DNA of 38,125 bases from Solibacillus silvestris_B (GCF_051967575.1 NZ_JBQCJW010000037.1:1-38125), one strand, 5' to 3'. Shown: positions 8,088 to 16,465, counted from the stretch's first letter. Notes: generated by a model from the sequence alone, not told the origin. A program made the numbers and translations.

Positions 8088-8423
8088 ATGAAAAATGAAA
8101 AAGGATTTACGCTAGTAGAAATGCTTGTAGTGCTATTGATTATTTCGATCTTAATATTAGTGACTATACCAAATGTATCACGGCATTTCGCTTCAATTGA
8201 TGAAAAAGGATGCGATGCATATATTCTAATGCTGCAAGGGCAAGTGGAGGCTTATAAACTGGACAAAAAGGAATACCCAAGCTCGATTTCCGATTTAGTA
8301 AATGAAAAGTATATTGTCGAAGAGGATTTGAGGTGCCCGGATAATACACAAATACAAATAGAAGATGGGAAAGTGATCGGTCCATCGAAGAAGCGTGATT
8401 CCAATGAGTCCGATAAAACATAG
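8088..8423 (+). CDS. comGC: ComGC, major competence pseudopilin
   Basis: Main subunit of the transformation pseudopilus, processed at the membrane by the prepilin peptidase ComC. The 111-residue protein has the class III signal: a short basic leader, then GFTLVEMLVVLLIISILIL with the conserved Glu at position +5 after cleavage at Gly-Phe. Two Cys (GCDAY and LRCPD) match the intramolecular disulfide of ComGC. GAAGAGGTGA lies upstream of ATG 8088. Its last 20 bases overlap comGD. Confidence 0.95.
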   Translation: MKNEKGFTLVEMLVVLLIISILILVTIPNVSRHFASIDEKGCDAYILMLQGQVEAYKLDKKEYPSSISDLVNEKYIVEEDLRCPDNTQIQIEDGKVIGPSKKRDSNESDKT

Positions 8424-8964
8424 AATAAAAGCATTATTGAACGATGAACGAGGATTTACGCTTTTGGAAATGCTTGTTGTCCTGGCAATTTTTTTAATTG
8501 TTCAATCTGCAATTTTATATTTTTCCCATGAGCCATTAGTCGACTATACGGAGAAACAAGTCATGAGTCAAAACGAATTGTTAATAAGAATGGCACAGCT
8601 GAGCTCGATCGAAACGGGAAGCCCGCATAGCTTTCAAGTCGTAAATTGTAATCGCATCATAATAAAGGAACGCAATCAGCCTGTACATTTGTATGACCAA
8701 CGTTTACCCCGCCATGTTGAATTATTTTTGTCGACGCCCGGCTCTAGCCTCATCTTTAATACGAGAGGAAATGTTCAGGCATTCGGCAGGCTAACCTATC
8801 ATTTCGAAAATGTGAGCTATCAGTACTCGATTAATATCGGGAAAGGAAGAATTTTGGATAAGGAGGTTTTTCATGGGGCAACAGGGCATAACACTTGTGG
8901 AAACATTGTTAGCGGTCGTCATTTTATTTTTTCTCTCTTCGACGATCATTCCCCTCACGTATAA
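8404..8964 (+). CDS. comGD: ComGD, minor pseudopilin with an unusual C-terminal extension
   Basis: Minor pseudopilin of the competence pilus, with an N-terminal processing motif ERGFTLLEMLVVLAIF. ATG 8404 is taken as start; an in-frame GTG lies at 8395. The frame runs to 186 residues, about 30-40 longer than typical ComGD (about 145). The recognisable family part ends near SINIGKGRILDKEV (about residue 154). The rest is read through the ribosome binding site and the first 92 bases of comGE, so a stop codon seems to have been lost or displaced by a frameshift. The tail looks low-complexity and is probably not conserved. Confidence 0.85.
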   Translation: MSPIKHRIKALLNDERGFTLLEMLVVLAIFLIVQSAILYFSHEPLVDYTEKQVMSQNELLIRMAQLSSIETGSPHSFQVVNCNRIIIKERNQPVHLYDQRLPRHVELFLSTPGSSLIFNTRGNVQAFGRLTYHFENVSYQYSINIGKGRILDKEVFHGATGHNTCGNIVSGRHFIFSLFDDHSPHV

Positions 8965-9166
8965 TATGAAGCAGCAAATCGCGGTTCAAAAAGTGCAAGC
9001 ACATGCAGCGGAGGCCGCTTTCATCGGTGCGCTGAAATATGCGAGATATGGAGAATATTCGGGAATACAGCAAATTGATGATACTCTGTTCAGTTGGGTT
9101 TATGATGGCAGCCATATTTGTGTCATGTTTGAAGCAGATGGGCTGGAAGAGGAGCTATGCGTATGA
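8873..9166 (+). CDS. comGE: ComGE, minor competence pseudopilin
   Basis: Minor pseudopilin with a type IV pilin-like leader (GITLVETLLAVVILFFLSS), 97 residues. ATG 8873 has AAGGAGG six bases upstream. Its 5' end overlaps the extended comGD frame, and its stop overlaps the comGF start in an ATGA arrangement, so the genes are translationally coupled. Identified by motif and position in the operon; sequence beyond the leader is poorly conserved in this family. Confidence 0.85.
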   Translation: MGQQGITLVETLLAVVILFFLSSTIIPLTYNMKQQIAVQKVQAHAAEAAFIGALKYARYGEYSGIQQIDDTLFSWVYDGSHICVMFEADGLEEELCV

Positions 9167-9615
9167 TCAGAAGCAGATTGAACGAGAGAGGATTTACATT
9201 ATTGGAAAGTCTGTTTCAATTAGCCGTCTTCTTTTTATTCGCTTCGATCAGTCTTCTTATCTTCGTCTGGGTGCGGGATATTCAGCAATTACAACAAATG
9301 AACGATGATGTGAATTGGGAATTTTTCATTTATGATTTGCATCAATATAATATGAACTCGGCATCCGGAAAAATATTGGATTCAAACAAATTGCAACTTG
9401 AAATTTTGAATGATCCAAGTGATCGGCTATTTATATTTGATAAATCAGAGCACCATTTACGGAAAAGATCGAATAAAGGCGGGAATGAAATAATGCTGCC
9501 GCATGTTCGCAATTGGCATTTACATGTTGCAGGACATGAAATAAATATGAAAGTGGTGATGCAGGATGGAACCGAGCGACAAAGAGCGCTCGTCTTACCA
9601 ATGGCTCCGGAATGA
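9163..9615 (+). CDS. comGF: ComGF, competence pseudopilus component
   Basis: A 150-residue minor pseudopilin with the leader ERGFTLLESLFQLAVFFLFA, followed by a globular beta-rich part ending in RNWHLHVAGHE. ATG 9163 is preferred over 9157 because AGAGGAG is eight bases upstream and it forms the ATGA overlap with the comGE stop. ComGF is needed for transformation in B. subtilis. The 3' end overlaps comGG by 50 bases. Confidence 0.88.
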   Translation: MIRSRLNERGFTLLESLFQLAVFFLFASISLLIFVWVRDIQQLQQMNDDVNWEFFIYDLHQYNMNSASGKILDSNKLQLEILNDPSDRLFIFDKSEHHLRKRSNKGGNEIMLPHVRNWHLHVAGHEINMKVVMQDGTERQRALVLPMAPE

Positions 9616-9878
9616 AAGAGGCGCGTTATTTTTATTGGCCGTACTGTTATTATTTATTGTTACGGGGGCTGCAATTTTATATACGAATGCATTTTTTGCC
9701 CAACTAAAAATTTATAATTCGTTGGAATCTATTTACGTTCGTGCTACGATAAACATACTAAATACTCATTGAAGTTCAACTCTTTTCAGTAGAGGGCACC
9801 TATTCCGATAGACGGGAAAGTGAATGCAAGTATTCCTCTCTATTAGCAATAGTACAAGCATTTATTGAAAAGAAGTGA
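9566..9878 (+). pseudogene. comGG: comGG, minor pseudopilin, interrupted by a frameshift
   Basis: The first frame from ATG 9566 gives NERGALFLLAVLLLFIVTGAAILY, the N-terminal membrane segment of ComGG, but stops at 9770-9772 after 68 residues. The C-terminal half continues in another frame as IEVQLFSVEGTYSDRR and ends AIVQAFIEKK at the stop 9876-9878. Removing one base near 9758-9765 (in or beside the CTAAATACT stretch) would join both parts into about 103 residues, a plausible ComGG length. This is either a real inactivating one-base insertion or a sequencing error at an A run. The rest of the operon is intact. Confidence 0.75.
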
Positions 9879-9893
9879 AAGCCCCGGTAATAT
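9865..9893 (+). promoter_or_regulatory. SigA-like promoter upstream of aroK
   Basis: TTGAAA (9865-9870), a 17-base spacer and TAATAT (9888-9893) form a good housekeeping promoter at the very end of comGG. It would give aroK a leader of about 160 bases. Confidence 0.5.
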
Positions 9894-10015
9894 GACGAAT
9901 TTGGGCATGTATTCCGATAAAGGAAGACAGCTGTTGTCGAATGATGCGGCAACAGTTGTCTGACCCACGGCTTGAGGTCCTGAACACAAAGCCAAATTCG
10001 GCTGCAATTACACGG
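9884..10015 (+). other. Nested inverted repeats between comGG and aroK
   Basis: CGAATTTGG (9896-9904) is the exact reverse complement of CCAAATTCG (9992-10000). Inside lies an 11-pair hairpin, GACAGCTGTTG (9926-9936) with CAACAGTTGTC (9950-9960, one G-U). Outside, CCG and TAAT (9884-9891) can pair with ATTA and CGG (10007-10015). There is no U tract, so it is not an ordinary terminator. I do not recognise a riboswitch class. It could be a structured leader of aroK or a small repeat element. Confidence 0.4.
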
Positions 10016-10062
10016 AAGATGGTATGAATTGAGTAGCTCGTAATTAGAAGAAGGTGAACAGC

Positions 10063-10575
10063 ATGCGAAAAATATATTTAGTTGGATTTATGGGATGCGG
10101 AAAGAGTGCGATTGGTAGACGTTTAAGTTATTTCTTGAAAATGCCTTATTACGATATGGACCATGAAATTGTCCGGCAGCAAGGAATGACGATTCCAGAA
10201 ATTTTCGAGAAATACGGAGAAGCGCATTTCCGGGAAATCGAGACGGATTTTTTAAAAAGTTTCCGTGATGAAGCATGCATTATCGCAACAGGTGGTGGAG
10301 TGGCAGTTAACGAAGAGAACCGTAAAATTATGCGTCATACAGGCCTTGTTTTTTTTCTGGATGCAAAATTTGAGGACATTTATATGCGCATCCGCAATGA
10401 CAAAAACCGCCCCATTGTACAGAAATCTACAGAAGAGGAGTTAGAAGAGCTGTATTACTATCGCAGAAAGTTTTATAGGGAAGCAGGCCATATACAAGTG
10501 CTTACGGCAAGTAGAACGTTAAGGCAAATTGTCGAATATATTGCTTTCCAAGTAAACAGACTGAAAGGCGAATGA
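10063..10575 (+). CDS. aroK: Shikimate kinase
   Basis: Phosphorylates shikimate at the 3-hydroxyl with ATP in the aromatic amino acid (chorismate) pathway. The 170-residue P-loop protein shows Walker A GFMGCGKSAIG (about residues 7-17), the shikimate-binding Asp in YYDMDHEI, FREIE, the GGG loop (ATGGGVAV) and the lid motif RNDKNRPI. ATG 10063 is chosen because GAAGAAGGTG lies upstream; GTG 10054 is inside that ribosome binding site. Located directly after comG, as in several Bacillales. Confidence 0.93.
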   Translation: MRKIYLVGFMGCGKSAIGRRLSYFLKMPYYDMDHEIVRQQGMTIPEIFEKYGEAHFREIETDFLKSFRDEACIIATGGGVAVNEENRKIMRHTGLVFFLDAKFEDIYMRIRNDKNRPIVQKSTEEELEELYYYRRKFYREAGHIQVLTASRTLRQIVEYIAFQVNRLKGE

Positions 10576-10590
10576 TTTCTATTATTTCTT

Positions 10591-10599
10591 TGATATAAT
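10591..10599 (+). promoter_or_regulatory. Possible extended -10 promoter for the glycine riboswitch and gcv operon
   Basis: TGATATAAT is an extended -10 element about 110 bases upstream of the first riboswitch aptamer. No good -35 is seen. A later start site cannot be excluded. Confidence 0.4.
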
Positions 10600-10706
10600 T
10601 CGTGTTTTAACTAAAAACAAAAAAAGATTGCGTTTTCAATGTGTTCAATGTTAGGATATTGCTAAGAGTTAAGTTATAAATTTAGTTAAAGAAACTGACG
10701 CGGATG

Positions 10707-10895
10707 ATGGTACGGGGAGAGAACGTGAAGTCACGTCGCCGAAGGAGCAAATAGCGCAGCTATGAATCTCTCAGGCAAAAAGACTCGTATTGGACGCAAC
10801 TCTGGAGAGCGCTGCATGGAATTTATTGCAGCCACCAACGGGGAAAGCCTAAAATGTGATAGATAATCAAACTTAGGTGTAACTTTCAGGTGCAA
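10707..10895 (+). promoter_or_regulatory. Tandem glycine riboswitch
   Basis: Two consecutive glycine aptamers. The first has the conserved GGAGAG, GCCGAAGGAGCAA and CTCTCAGGCAAAAAGACT blocks (10714-10786). The second runs from GGACGCAACTCTGGAGAGC through ACCAACGGGGAAAGCCT to CTTTCAGGTGCAAGGACAGAG (10791-10903). It precedes gcvT-gcvPA-gcvPB and the terminator at 10896-10937 overlaps the end of aptamer 2, so glycine binding should allow read-through, as established for the B. subtilis gcvT riboswitch. Confidence 0.95.
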
Positions 10896-10937
10896 GGACA
10901 GAGAATCTCGGAAAAGGGATTCGTCTGTCTTTTTTTA
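10896..10937 (+). terminator. Riboswitch-controlled terminator of the gcv operon
   Basis: GGACAGA (10896-10902) pairs with TCTGTCT (10924-10930), extended by ATC/GAT, followed by a T run. The left arm belongs to the 3' side of the second aptamer, so ligand binding competes with terminator formation. Confidence 0.88.
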
Positions 10938-11067
10938 TGGAGAAGAAAGCAGTTGCTTTCTGAAAAGTCTATAAAAAAGGCAGTGTTTCGCGTTATATTT
11001 ATGCAAAATACAGTTCCCTTTTCAAATGATCGGTCTACAATCATACATACTTAAGGAGGACATGAAC

Positions 11068-12171
11068 ATGGCAAATGAATTAAAACGTACACCACTTTTT
11101 GATGAATATGCAAAATATGGTGGGAAAACAATCGATTTTGGTGGTTGGGAATTACCGGTGCAATTTTCTTCAATCAAGGAAGAACATGATGCAGTGCGAA
11201 ACCGAGCTGGCCTTTTTGATGTTTCCCATATGGGCGAAATTTTTGTGGAAGGACCGGATGCGCTTTCGTATTTACAAAAGATGCTTTCAAATGATATTTC
11301 CAAAATTGCAATTGGCGGTGCGCAATATAGCGCATTATGCTATGAAAGCGGCGGTGTTGTAGACGATTTATTAACATATCGTTTAGCGGATGACCGTTAT
11401 TTGCTTTGTGTGAATGCGGCTAATATTGAAAAAGACTTTGAATGGCTGCAGCAGCATCTAGAAGGTGATGTGAAAATTACCAATGCTTCAGATGAATATG
11501 CCCAAATCGCACTGCAAGGCCCTTTGTCGCAGGAAGTGTTACAGAAGCTGACATCTATGGATTTGGCGACAATTAAATATTTCAAATTCCAAGATAATGT
11601 AGATGTAGGCGGACATTCCGTGCTTGTATCCCGCTCAGGCTATACAGGTGAAGACGGTTTTGAAATTTACGGCACACCACAGGCGATTGTTGACCTTTGG
11701 AACAAAATTTTAGAAGCCGGAAAAGACAAGGGAGTTGTAGCAGCCGGTTTAGGTGCTCGCGATACATTGCGCTTTGAAGCATGCTTACCATTATATGGTC
11801 AAGAACTATCAAAAGATATATCTCCGCTCGAAGCTGGAATTGGCTTTGCGGTGAAACTGGCAAAAGACCCGCAATTTATCGGGCAGCAAGCTTTAATTGA
11901 ACAAAAAGAAAAGGGACTTTCACGTAAATCAGTCGGCATTGAAATGATCGACAAAGGAATTCCGCGTCATGGCTATAAAGTATTCAAAGATGGCGTAGAA
12001 ATTGGCGAAGTTACAACAGGTACGCAATCGCCGATGACAAAACGCAATATCGGTTTAGCGTTAATTGACGCAAAATTCGCGGAAGTTGGAATTGAAGTAG
12101 AAATTGAAGTTCGCAAAAATAAAGCGAAAGCAGCAATCGTGGAAACACCATTTTATAAACGCAGTAAATAA
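11068..12171 (+). CDS. gcvT: Glycine cleavage system T protein (aminomethyltransferase)
   Basis: Transfers the methylene group of the aminomethyl-lipoyl H protein to tetrahydrofolate, releasing ammonia. The 367 residues match full-length GcvT: N-terminal TPLFDEYAKYGGKTIDFGGWELPVQ, GLFDVSHMGE, the folate-site motif SRSGYTGEDGFEIY, and GLGARDTLRFEACLPLYG. ATG 11068 is preferred because GGAGG (11055-11059) is eight bases away; ATG 11062 is too close. First gene of the riboswitch-controlled gcv operon; gcvPA begins 23 bases after the stop. Confidence 0.97.
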   Translation: MANELKRTPLFDEYAKYGGKTIDFGGWELPVQFSSIKEEHDAVRNRAGLFDVSHMGEIFVEGPDALSYLQKMLSNDISKIAIGGAQYSALCYESGGVVDDLLTYRLADDRYLLCVNAANIEKDFEWLQQHLEGDVKITNASDEYAQIALQGPLSQEVLQKLTSMDLATIKYFKFQDNVDVGGHSVLVSRSGYTGEDGFEIYGTPQAIVDLWNKILEAGKDKGVVAAGLGARDTLRFEACLPLYGQELSKDISPLEAGIGFAVKLAKDPQFIGQQALIEQKEKGLSRKSVGIEMIDKGIPRHGYKVFKDGVEIGEVTTGTQSPMTKRNIGLALIDAKFAEVGIEVEIEVRKNKAKAAIVETPFYKRSK

Positions 12172-12194
12172 AAATTTTGAAAAGAGGGTTAACA

Positions 12195-13541
12195 ATGAAA
12201 CATCGTTATTTACCTATGACGGAACAAGACAAGCAAGAAATGTTAGACCGTATCGGAGTTGCTACAATCGATGAGCTTTTTGCGGATATACCGGAAAAAG
12301 TTCGCTTCCAAGGGAATTATAAAATCAAAGAAGCAAAATCTGAAGCAGCGTTAATGAAAGAATTGTCTCAAATGGCGGCTAAAAATAAAGATACAGCAAG
12401 CAATGTATCGTTTTTAGGTGCGGGTGTCTACAATCACTACAAGCCGGTTATTGTCGATCATGTCATATCGCGCTCAGAGTTTTATACAGCATACACACCT
12501 TACCAGCCCGAAATTTCGCAAGGTGAGCTGCAGGCGATTTTTGAGTTCCAAACGATGATTGCGGAGCTGACAGGGATGGATATCGCCAACTCGTCCATGT
12601 ACGATGGCGGTACAGCGTTGGCAGAGGCAGGAATGCTCGCTGCGGGCCATACACGTCGCAATAAATTATTGATTTCTGGGGCAGTACATCCAGAATATAA
12701 AGATGTTGTCGCAATGTATGCATATGGCCAATCAATTGAAGTTGTAACAATCCCGGCTAAAGATGGTGTGACGGATATCGATGCATTAAAAGGGTTGATT
12801 GATGACCAAACAGCTGGTGTCATAGTGCAATATCCGAACTTCTTTGGTCAAATCGAAAACCTGCAGCCACTTGCAGATATTACACATGAAGCAAAGGGAT
12901 TATTTATCGTGTCTGCCAACCCATTGGCACTTGGCGTTTTAACACCACCCGGAAAATTAGGTGCGGACATTACAGTAGGTGATGCGCAAGTATTCGGTAT
13001 CGCGGAAGCGTTCGGTGGCCCACACTGCGGTTACTTCGCCGTAACGAATAAATTAATGCGTAAAGTGCCAGGTCGTTTAGTTGGAGAAACAGTAGACCAA
13101 GACGGACGCCGTGGTTATGTATTAACATTGCAAGCGCGTGAGCAGCATATTCGCCGTGATAAAGCGACATCGAATATTTGCTCCAACCAAGCATTGCTTG
13201 CACTTGCCTCATCTGTTGCAATGACGGCTCTCGGAAAACAGGGGATGCAGGAAATGGCGAAACAAAATATCGTGAAAACACGATTTGCAAAAAATGCATT
13301 TGAAGCAGCTGGTTTTGAAGTTGTTTATCAAGGGGCGCACTTCAATGAAATCGTCGTTAATGCGAGACATAATGTAACACAGTTAAACAAAGCATTAATC
13401 GAAAAAGGTATTATTGGCGGTTTTGATTTAGGTCGTGTTTATCCGGAATTAGAAAATCATGCACTAATTGCTGTTACGGAAATTCGTACAAAGGAAGAAA
13501 TCGAGCAATTAGTTGCAGAAATGGGGGCTTACAATGCATAA
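12195..13541 (+). CDS. gcvPA: Glycine dehydrogenase (decarboxylating) subunit 1
   Basis: N-terminal half of the split, PLP-dependent P protein of the glycine cleavage system, which decarboxylates glycine and passes the aminomethyl group to lipoyl-GcvH. The 448 residues include FLGAGVYNHYKP, YTPYQPEISQGELQ and QNIVKTRF. The PLP Lys is in subunit 2, as usual for the two-subunit form. ATG 12195 has AGAGGG upstream. The 3' end overlaps gcvPB by 8 bases, which suits production of an equimolar complex. Confidence 0.96.
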   Translation: MKHRYLPMTEQDKQEMLDRIGVATIDELFADIPEKVRFQGNYKIKEAKSEAALMKELSQMAAKNKDTASNVSFLGAGVYNHYKPVIVDHVISRSEFYTAYTPYQPEISQGELQAIFEFQTMIAELTGMDIANSSMYDGGTALAEAGMLAAGHTRRNKLLISGAVHPEYKDVVAMYAYGQSIEVVTIPAKDGVTDIDALKGLIDDQTAGVIVQYPNFFGQIENLQPLADITHEAKGLFIVSANPLALGVLTPPGKLGADITVGDAQVFGIAEAFGGPHCGYFAVTNKLMRKVPGRLVGETVDQDGRRGYVLTLQAREQHIRRDKATSNICSNQALLALASSVAMTALGKQGMQEMAKQNIVKTRFAKNAFEAAGFEVVYQGAHFNEIVVNARHNVTQLNKALIEKGIIGGFDLGRVYPELENHALIAVTEIRTKEEIEQLVAEMGAYNA

Positions 13542-15015
13542 CGAAAACCAATCACTCATTTTCGAAATTACAAAGCCAGGTCGTATCGGCTACAATCTAG
13601 AGGCTCTTGATGTACCTGACTTTGATCTTGAAGAGCTCTTGCCAAAAGAATTAGTACGCCAGGAAGCAGCTGATCTGCCGGAAGTTTCGGAGTTAGATAT
13701 CATGCGTCATTATACAGCACTTTCACGCCGTAACCACGGTGTAGACTCAGGTTTCTACCCGTTAGGTTCATGTACAATGAAATACAATCCGAAAATTAAT
13801 GAAACTGTTGCACGTTATTCTGGTTTTGCCAATATTCACCCATTACAGGATGAGTCAACGGTACAAGGGGCAATGGAGCTGCTTTATGATTTACAAACAT
13901 CACTGGAAGAAATTACAGGGATGGATGAAGTGACATTACAGCCAGCAGCAGGTGCACATGGGGAATGGACAGCGCTAATGATGATCCGTGCATTCCATGA
14001 ATCAAATGGAGAAGGGCACCGCAATAAAGTAATCGTCCCTGATTCGGCACATGGTACAAACCCGGCTTCTGCAACGGTGGCTGGCTTTGAAACAATTACG
14101 ATTAAATCAGGCGAGGATGGCTTAGTCGATTTAGACGATTTACGCCGTGTTGTCGGTCCCGATACAGCTGCATTAATGCTGACAAACCCGAACACATTAG
14201 GATTATTTGAAGAAAATATTATAGAAATGGCTGAAATTGTGCATAGTGTCGGAGGTAAAGTTTACTACGACGGCGCAAACTTAAATGCTGTAATGAGCAA
14301 AGCGCGTCCAGGCGACATGGGCTTTGACTGTGTTCACTTAAACTTGCATAAAACATTTACAGGTCCGCATGGTGGAGGTGGTCCAGGTTCGGGTCCAGTA
14401 GGGGTAAAAGCAGATTTAATCCCATTCTTGCCAAAGCCGGTATTGGTGAAGAAAGAAGATGGCACATTCCACTTCGATTACAACCGTCCGCAGTCGATCG
14501 GTCGCGTAAAACCATATTACGGTAACTTCGGCATTAATGTACGCGCATATACGTACATCCGTACAATGGGTCCAGATGGGTTAAAAGCAGTTACAGAATA
14601 TGCAGTGTTGAATGCAAACTACATGATGCGTCGTTTAGAAGAGCATTATGATTTGCCGTATGACCGTCATTGCAAGCATGAATTCGTATTGTCAGGCCGC
14701 CGTCAAAAGAAATTGGGCGTTCGTACATTAGATATCGCAAAACGTCTGCTTGACTTCGGCTACCATCCACCAACAGTTTACTTCCCGTTGAATGTGGAAG
14801 AGGGAATTATGATTGAGCCGACAGAAACAGAATCGAAAGAAACATTGGATGCATTCTGTGATGCGATGATTCAAATTGCACAAGAAACAATCGATAATCC
14901 AGCATTGGTTCAGGAAGCTCCTCATACAACGGTAGTCAATCGTTTAGACGAAACACGCGCTGCACGTACGCCAGTGTTGCGCTATAAAAAGCAAGAAGAA
15001 GTAACGATTTCATAA
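13534..15015 (+). CDS. gcvPB: Glycine dehydrogenase (decarboxylating) subunit 2
   Basis: C-terminal, PLP-binding half of the glycine cleavage P protein, 493 residues. The Schiff-base Lys is Lys273 in NLHKTFTGPHGGGGPG. Other family blocks are YPLGSCTMKYNPK, PAAGAHGEW and SAHGTNPASA. ATG 13534 is chosen for its GGGGG ribosome binding site inside the end of gcvPA. A terminator follows closely, so the operon is gcvT-gcvPA-gcvPB. gcvH and a dihydrolipoamide dehydrogenase are not in this window. Confidence 0.97.
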   Translation: MHNENQSLIFEITKPGRIGYNLEALDVPDFDLEELLPKELVRQEAADLPEVSELDIMRHYTALSRRNHGVDSGFYPLGSCTMKYNPKINETVARYSGFANIHPLQDESTVQGAMELLYDLQTSLEEITGMDEVTLQPAAGAHGEWTALMMIRAFHESNGEGHRNKVIVPDSAHGTNPASATVAGFETITIKSGEDGLVDLDDLRRVVGPDTAALMLTNPNTLGLFEENIIEMAEIVHSVGGKVYYDGANLNAVMSKARPGDMGFDCVHLNLHKTFTGPHGGGGPGSGPVGVKADLIPFLPKPVLVKKEDGTFHFDYNRPQSIGRVKPYYGNFGINVRAYTYIRTMGPDGLKAVTEYAVLNANYMMRRLEEHYDLPYDRHCKHEFVLSGRRQKKLGVRTLDIAKRLLDFGYHPPTVYFPLNVEEGIMIEPTETESKETLDAFCDAMIQIAQETIDNPALVQEAPHTTVVNRLDETRAARTPVLRYKKQEEVTIS

Positions 15016-15032
15016 AAATGATGCAAAAAAGA

Positions 15033-15060
15033 GGTCAGAGCTGTTTCTGACCTTTTTTCT
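15033..15060 (+). terminator. Intrinsic terminator of the gcv operon
   Basis: GGTCAGA pairs with TCTGACC around a short loop, followed by TTTTTT. Confidence 0.9.
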
Positions 15061-15114
15061 TTGACTAAGGTTAGACTTCTTACGTGTAACAATATAATGG
15101 TAGAAACCCACAAT

Positions 15115-15146
15115 AAAAAGCCCTCTAGCGTGTAGAGAGCTTTTAT
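15115..15146 (-). terminator. Terminator of the rhodanese gene
   Basis: AAAAGC plus CTCTA pair with TAGAG plus GCTTTT with one unpaired base on each side. A/T runs flank both arms, so it may work from both strands. Confidence 0.75.
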
Positions 15147-15148
15147 GA

Positions 15149-15532
15149 TTAGTTTTTCGATTTTACTTTGCCTGTCCAGGTTTTGAAGCCGCCTTGCAGT
15201 TGGTAAAGTTGGCTATAGCCTTTTTTCTTTAAAGTTAATGCAGCGCGGGCGCTACGACCAGAGTTTTGGCAGTAGAGATACACTGGTAAGTCTGGACGAA
15301 TTTCTTTATGACGCGTGTTGAATTGTGTCATAGGAATGTTTCGGGCACCTAAAATATGGCCGGCTTCGAATTCTTTCGGTTCGCGTAAATCGATTAATTG
15401 AGCTTTGCGATAGCCTTCAATAAATTGCTCCTGTGTTAAATTTGTTACGGCTTTTTTTAAGCGCATTGAATTGATGACTACATAAGCGACGATTACTACT
15501 AAAATTCCTAGTATCGTATATAAAATTGTCAC
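15149..15532 (-). CDS. yqhL: Membrane-anchored rhodanese-like protein
   Basis: A single-domain rhodanese (127 residues) with an N-terminal membrane anchor (ILYTILGILVVIVAYVVI, residues 3-20). The active-site loop is YLYCQNSGRSARAA, with Cys88 as the likely persulfide-carrying residue. Sulfur acceptor or donor is unknown. The GTG start has AAAGGGGC about nine bases upstream. It is divergent from lipM, the same arrangement as yqhL and lipM in B. subtilis. Confidence 0.9.
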   Translation of the reverse strand: MTILYTILGILVVIVAYVVINSMRLKKAVTNLTQEQFIEGYRKAQLIDLREPKEFEAGHILGARNIPMTQFNTRHKEIRPDLPVYLYCQNSGRSARAALTLKKKGYSQLYQLQGGFKTWTGKVKSKN

Positions 15533-15564
15533 AGCGATATTGCCCCTTTCTTTCTGTACTTCTT

Positions 15565-15593
15565 ATTATAAGAGATGAACTAGAGATAGTCGA
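15565..15593 (-). promoter_or_regulatory. Promoter of the rhodanese gene
   Basis: On the minus strand TCGACT, a 17-base spacer and a perfect TATAAT form a plausible SigA promoter about 35 bases before the GTG start. Confidence 0.55.
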
Positions 15594-15631
15594 GCCAGTT
15601 TGTTAAAATGAATGAGTGGAGGCGAGAAATT

Positions 15632-16465
15632 TTGAAAAAACAATGGTATTTTATTAATTCGGGCCCATGTAGTCCAGCATATAATATGGCGTTAGACGAG
15701 GCATTGATGGATTGGCACAGTGAAGGCGAATTTCCTCCTGTCATCCGTTTTTATGAATGGAATCCTGCAACATTATCAATCGGCTATTTTCAGCAAGTAC
15801 ATAAAGATATTAACTTGCAGGCTGTACAGGAGCAGCAATTAGGCTTCATTCGCCGTCCTACAGGTGGACGGGCAGTTTTGCATGATCAGGAGCTGACGTA
15901 TTCCGTCATCGTTTCAGAAAGCTATCCAAACATGCCTGAAACAGTGACAGAGGCATACCGTGTCATTAGTGAAGGGATTTTACAAGGCTTCCGTAAATTA
16001 GGATTGAATGCCTATTTTAGTGTGCCTGAAACAAAGGAACAATTAGATGACCTGAAAAAGCCGAAGAGCGCGGTCTGCTTTGATGCACCGAGCTGGTATG
16101 AGCTAGTTGTCGAAGGAAAAAAAGTGGCAGGCAGTGCGCAAACACGTCAAAAAGGCGTTATTTTACAGCATGGAGCCATATTATTGGATTTAAATGAAGA
16201 ATTATTATTGTCGGTATTTAATTTTGATTCTGCTGAGGAAAAAGAAAGAATGCGAAAAAAATTACCTGAAAAGGCAGTGGCAATGAATCAGTTCGTCGAC
16301 ATTCCGTTTACAATTGAACAATGTGTGGACGCTTTTTCGAAAGGGTTTGAGGAAGCATTGAATATAGAACTAATTCCTTATGAATTAACAGAACAGCAGA
16401 CACAATATGTTGAACAATTAATGCAAAAGAAATATTTGACGGATGAGTGGAATTTCAAAAAATAG
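15632..16465 (+). CDS. lipM: Octanoyltransferase LipM
   Basis: Moves octanoate from acyl carrier protein to glycine cleavage H protein in Gram-positive lipoate synthesis; LipL then relays it to the dehydrogenase E2 subunits. The 277-residue product belongs to the biotin/lipoate ligase fold: RRPTGGRAVLHDQELTYS (about residues 67-84), the catalytic Cys149 in KSAVCFDAPSWYE, and GKKVAGSAQTRQKG. Cys149 corresponds to Cys150 of B. subtilis LipM, which separates it from LplA-type ligases. TTG 15632 is chosen because GGAGG (15618-15622) is properly placed, giving the family length. Being next to the gcv operon fits, since GcvH is its acceptor. Confidence 0.93.
   Translation: MKKQWYFINSGPCSPAYNMALDEALMDWHSEGEFPPVIRFYEWNPATLSIGYFQQVHKDINLQAVQEQQLGFIRRPTGGRAVLHDQELTYSVIVSESYPNMPETVTEAYRVISEGILQGFRKLGLNAYFSVPETKEQLDDLKKPKSAVCFDAPSWYELVVEGKKVAGSAQTRQKGVILQHGAILLDLNEELLLSVFNFDSAEEKERMRKKLPEKAVAMNQFVDIPFTIEQCVDAFSKGFEEALNIELIPYELTEQQTQYVEQLMQKKYLTDEWNFKK

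Noticed and set aside
10591..11067. Small ORFs within the glycine riboswitch leader
   Set aside because: The sequence is fully explained by two aptamers and a terminator; no ribosome binding sites accompany the short frames.
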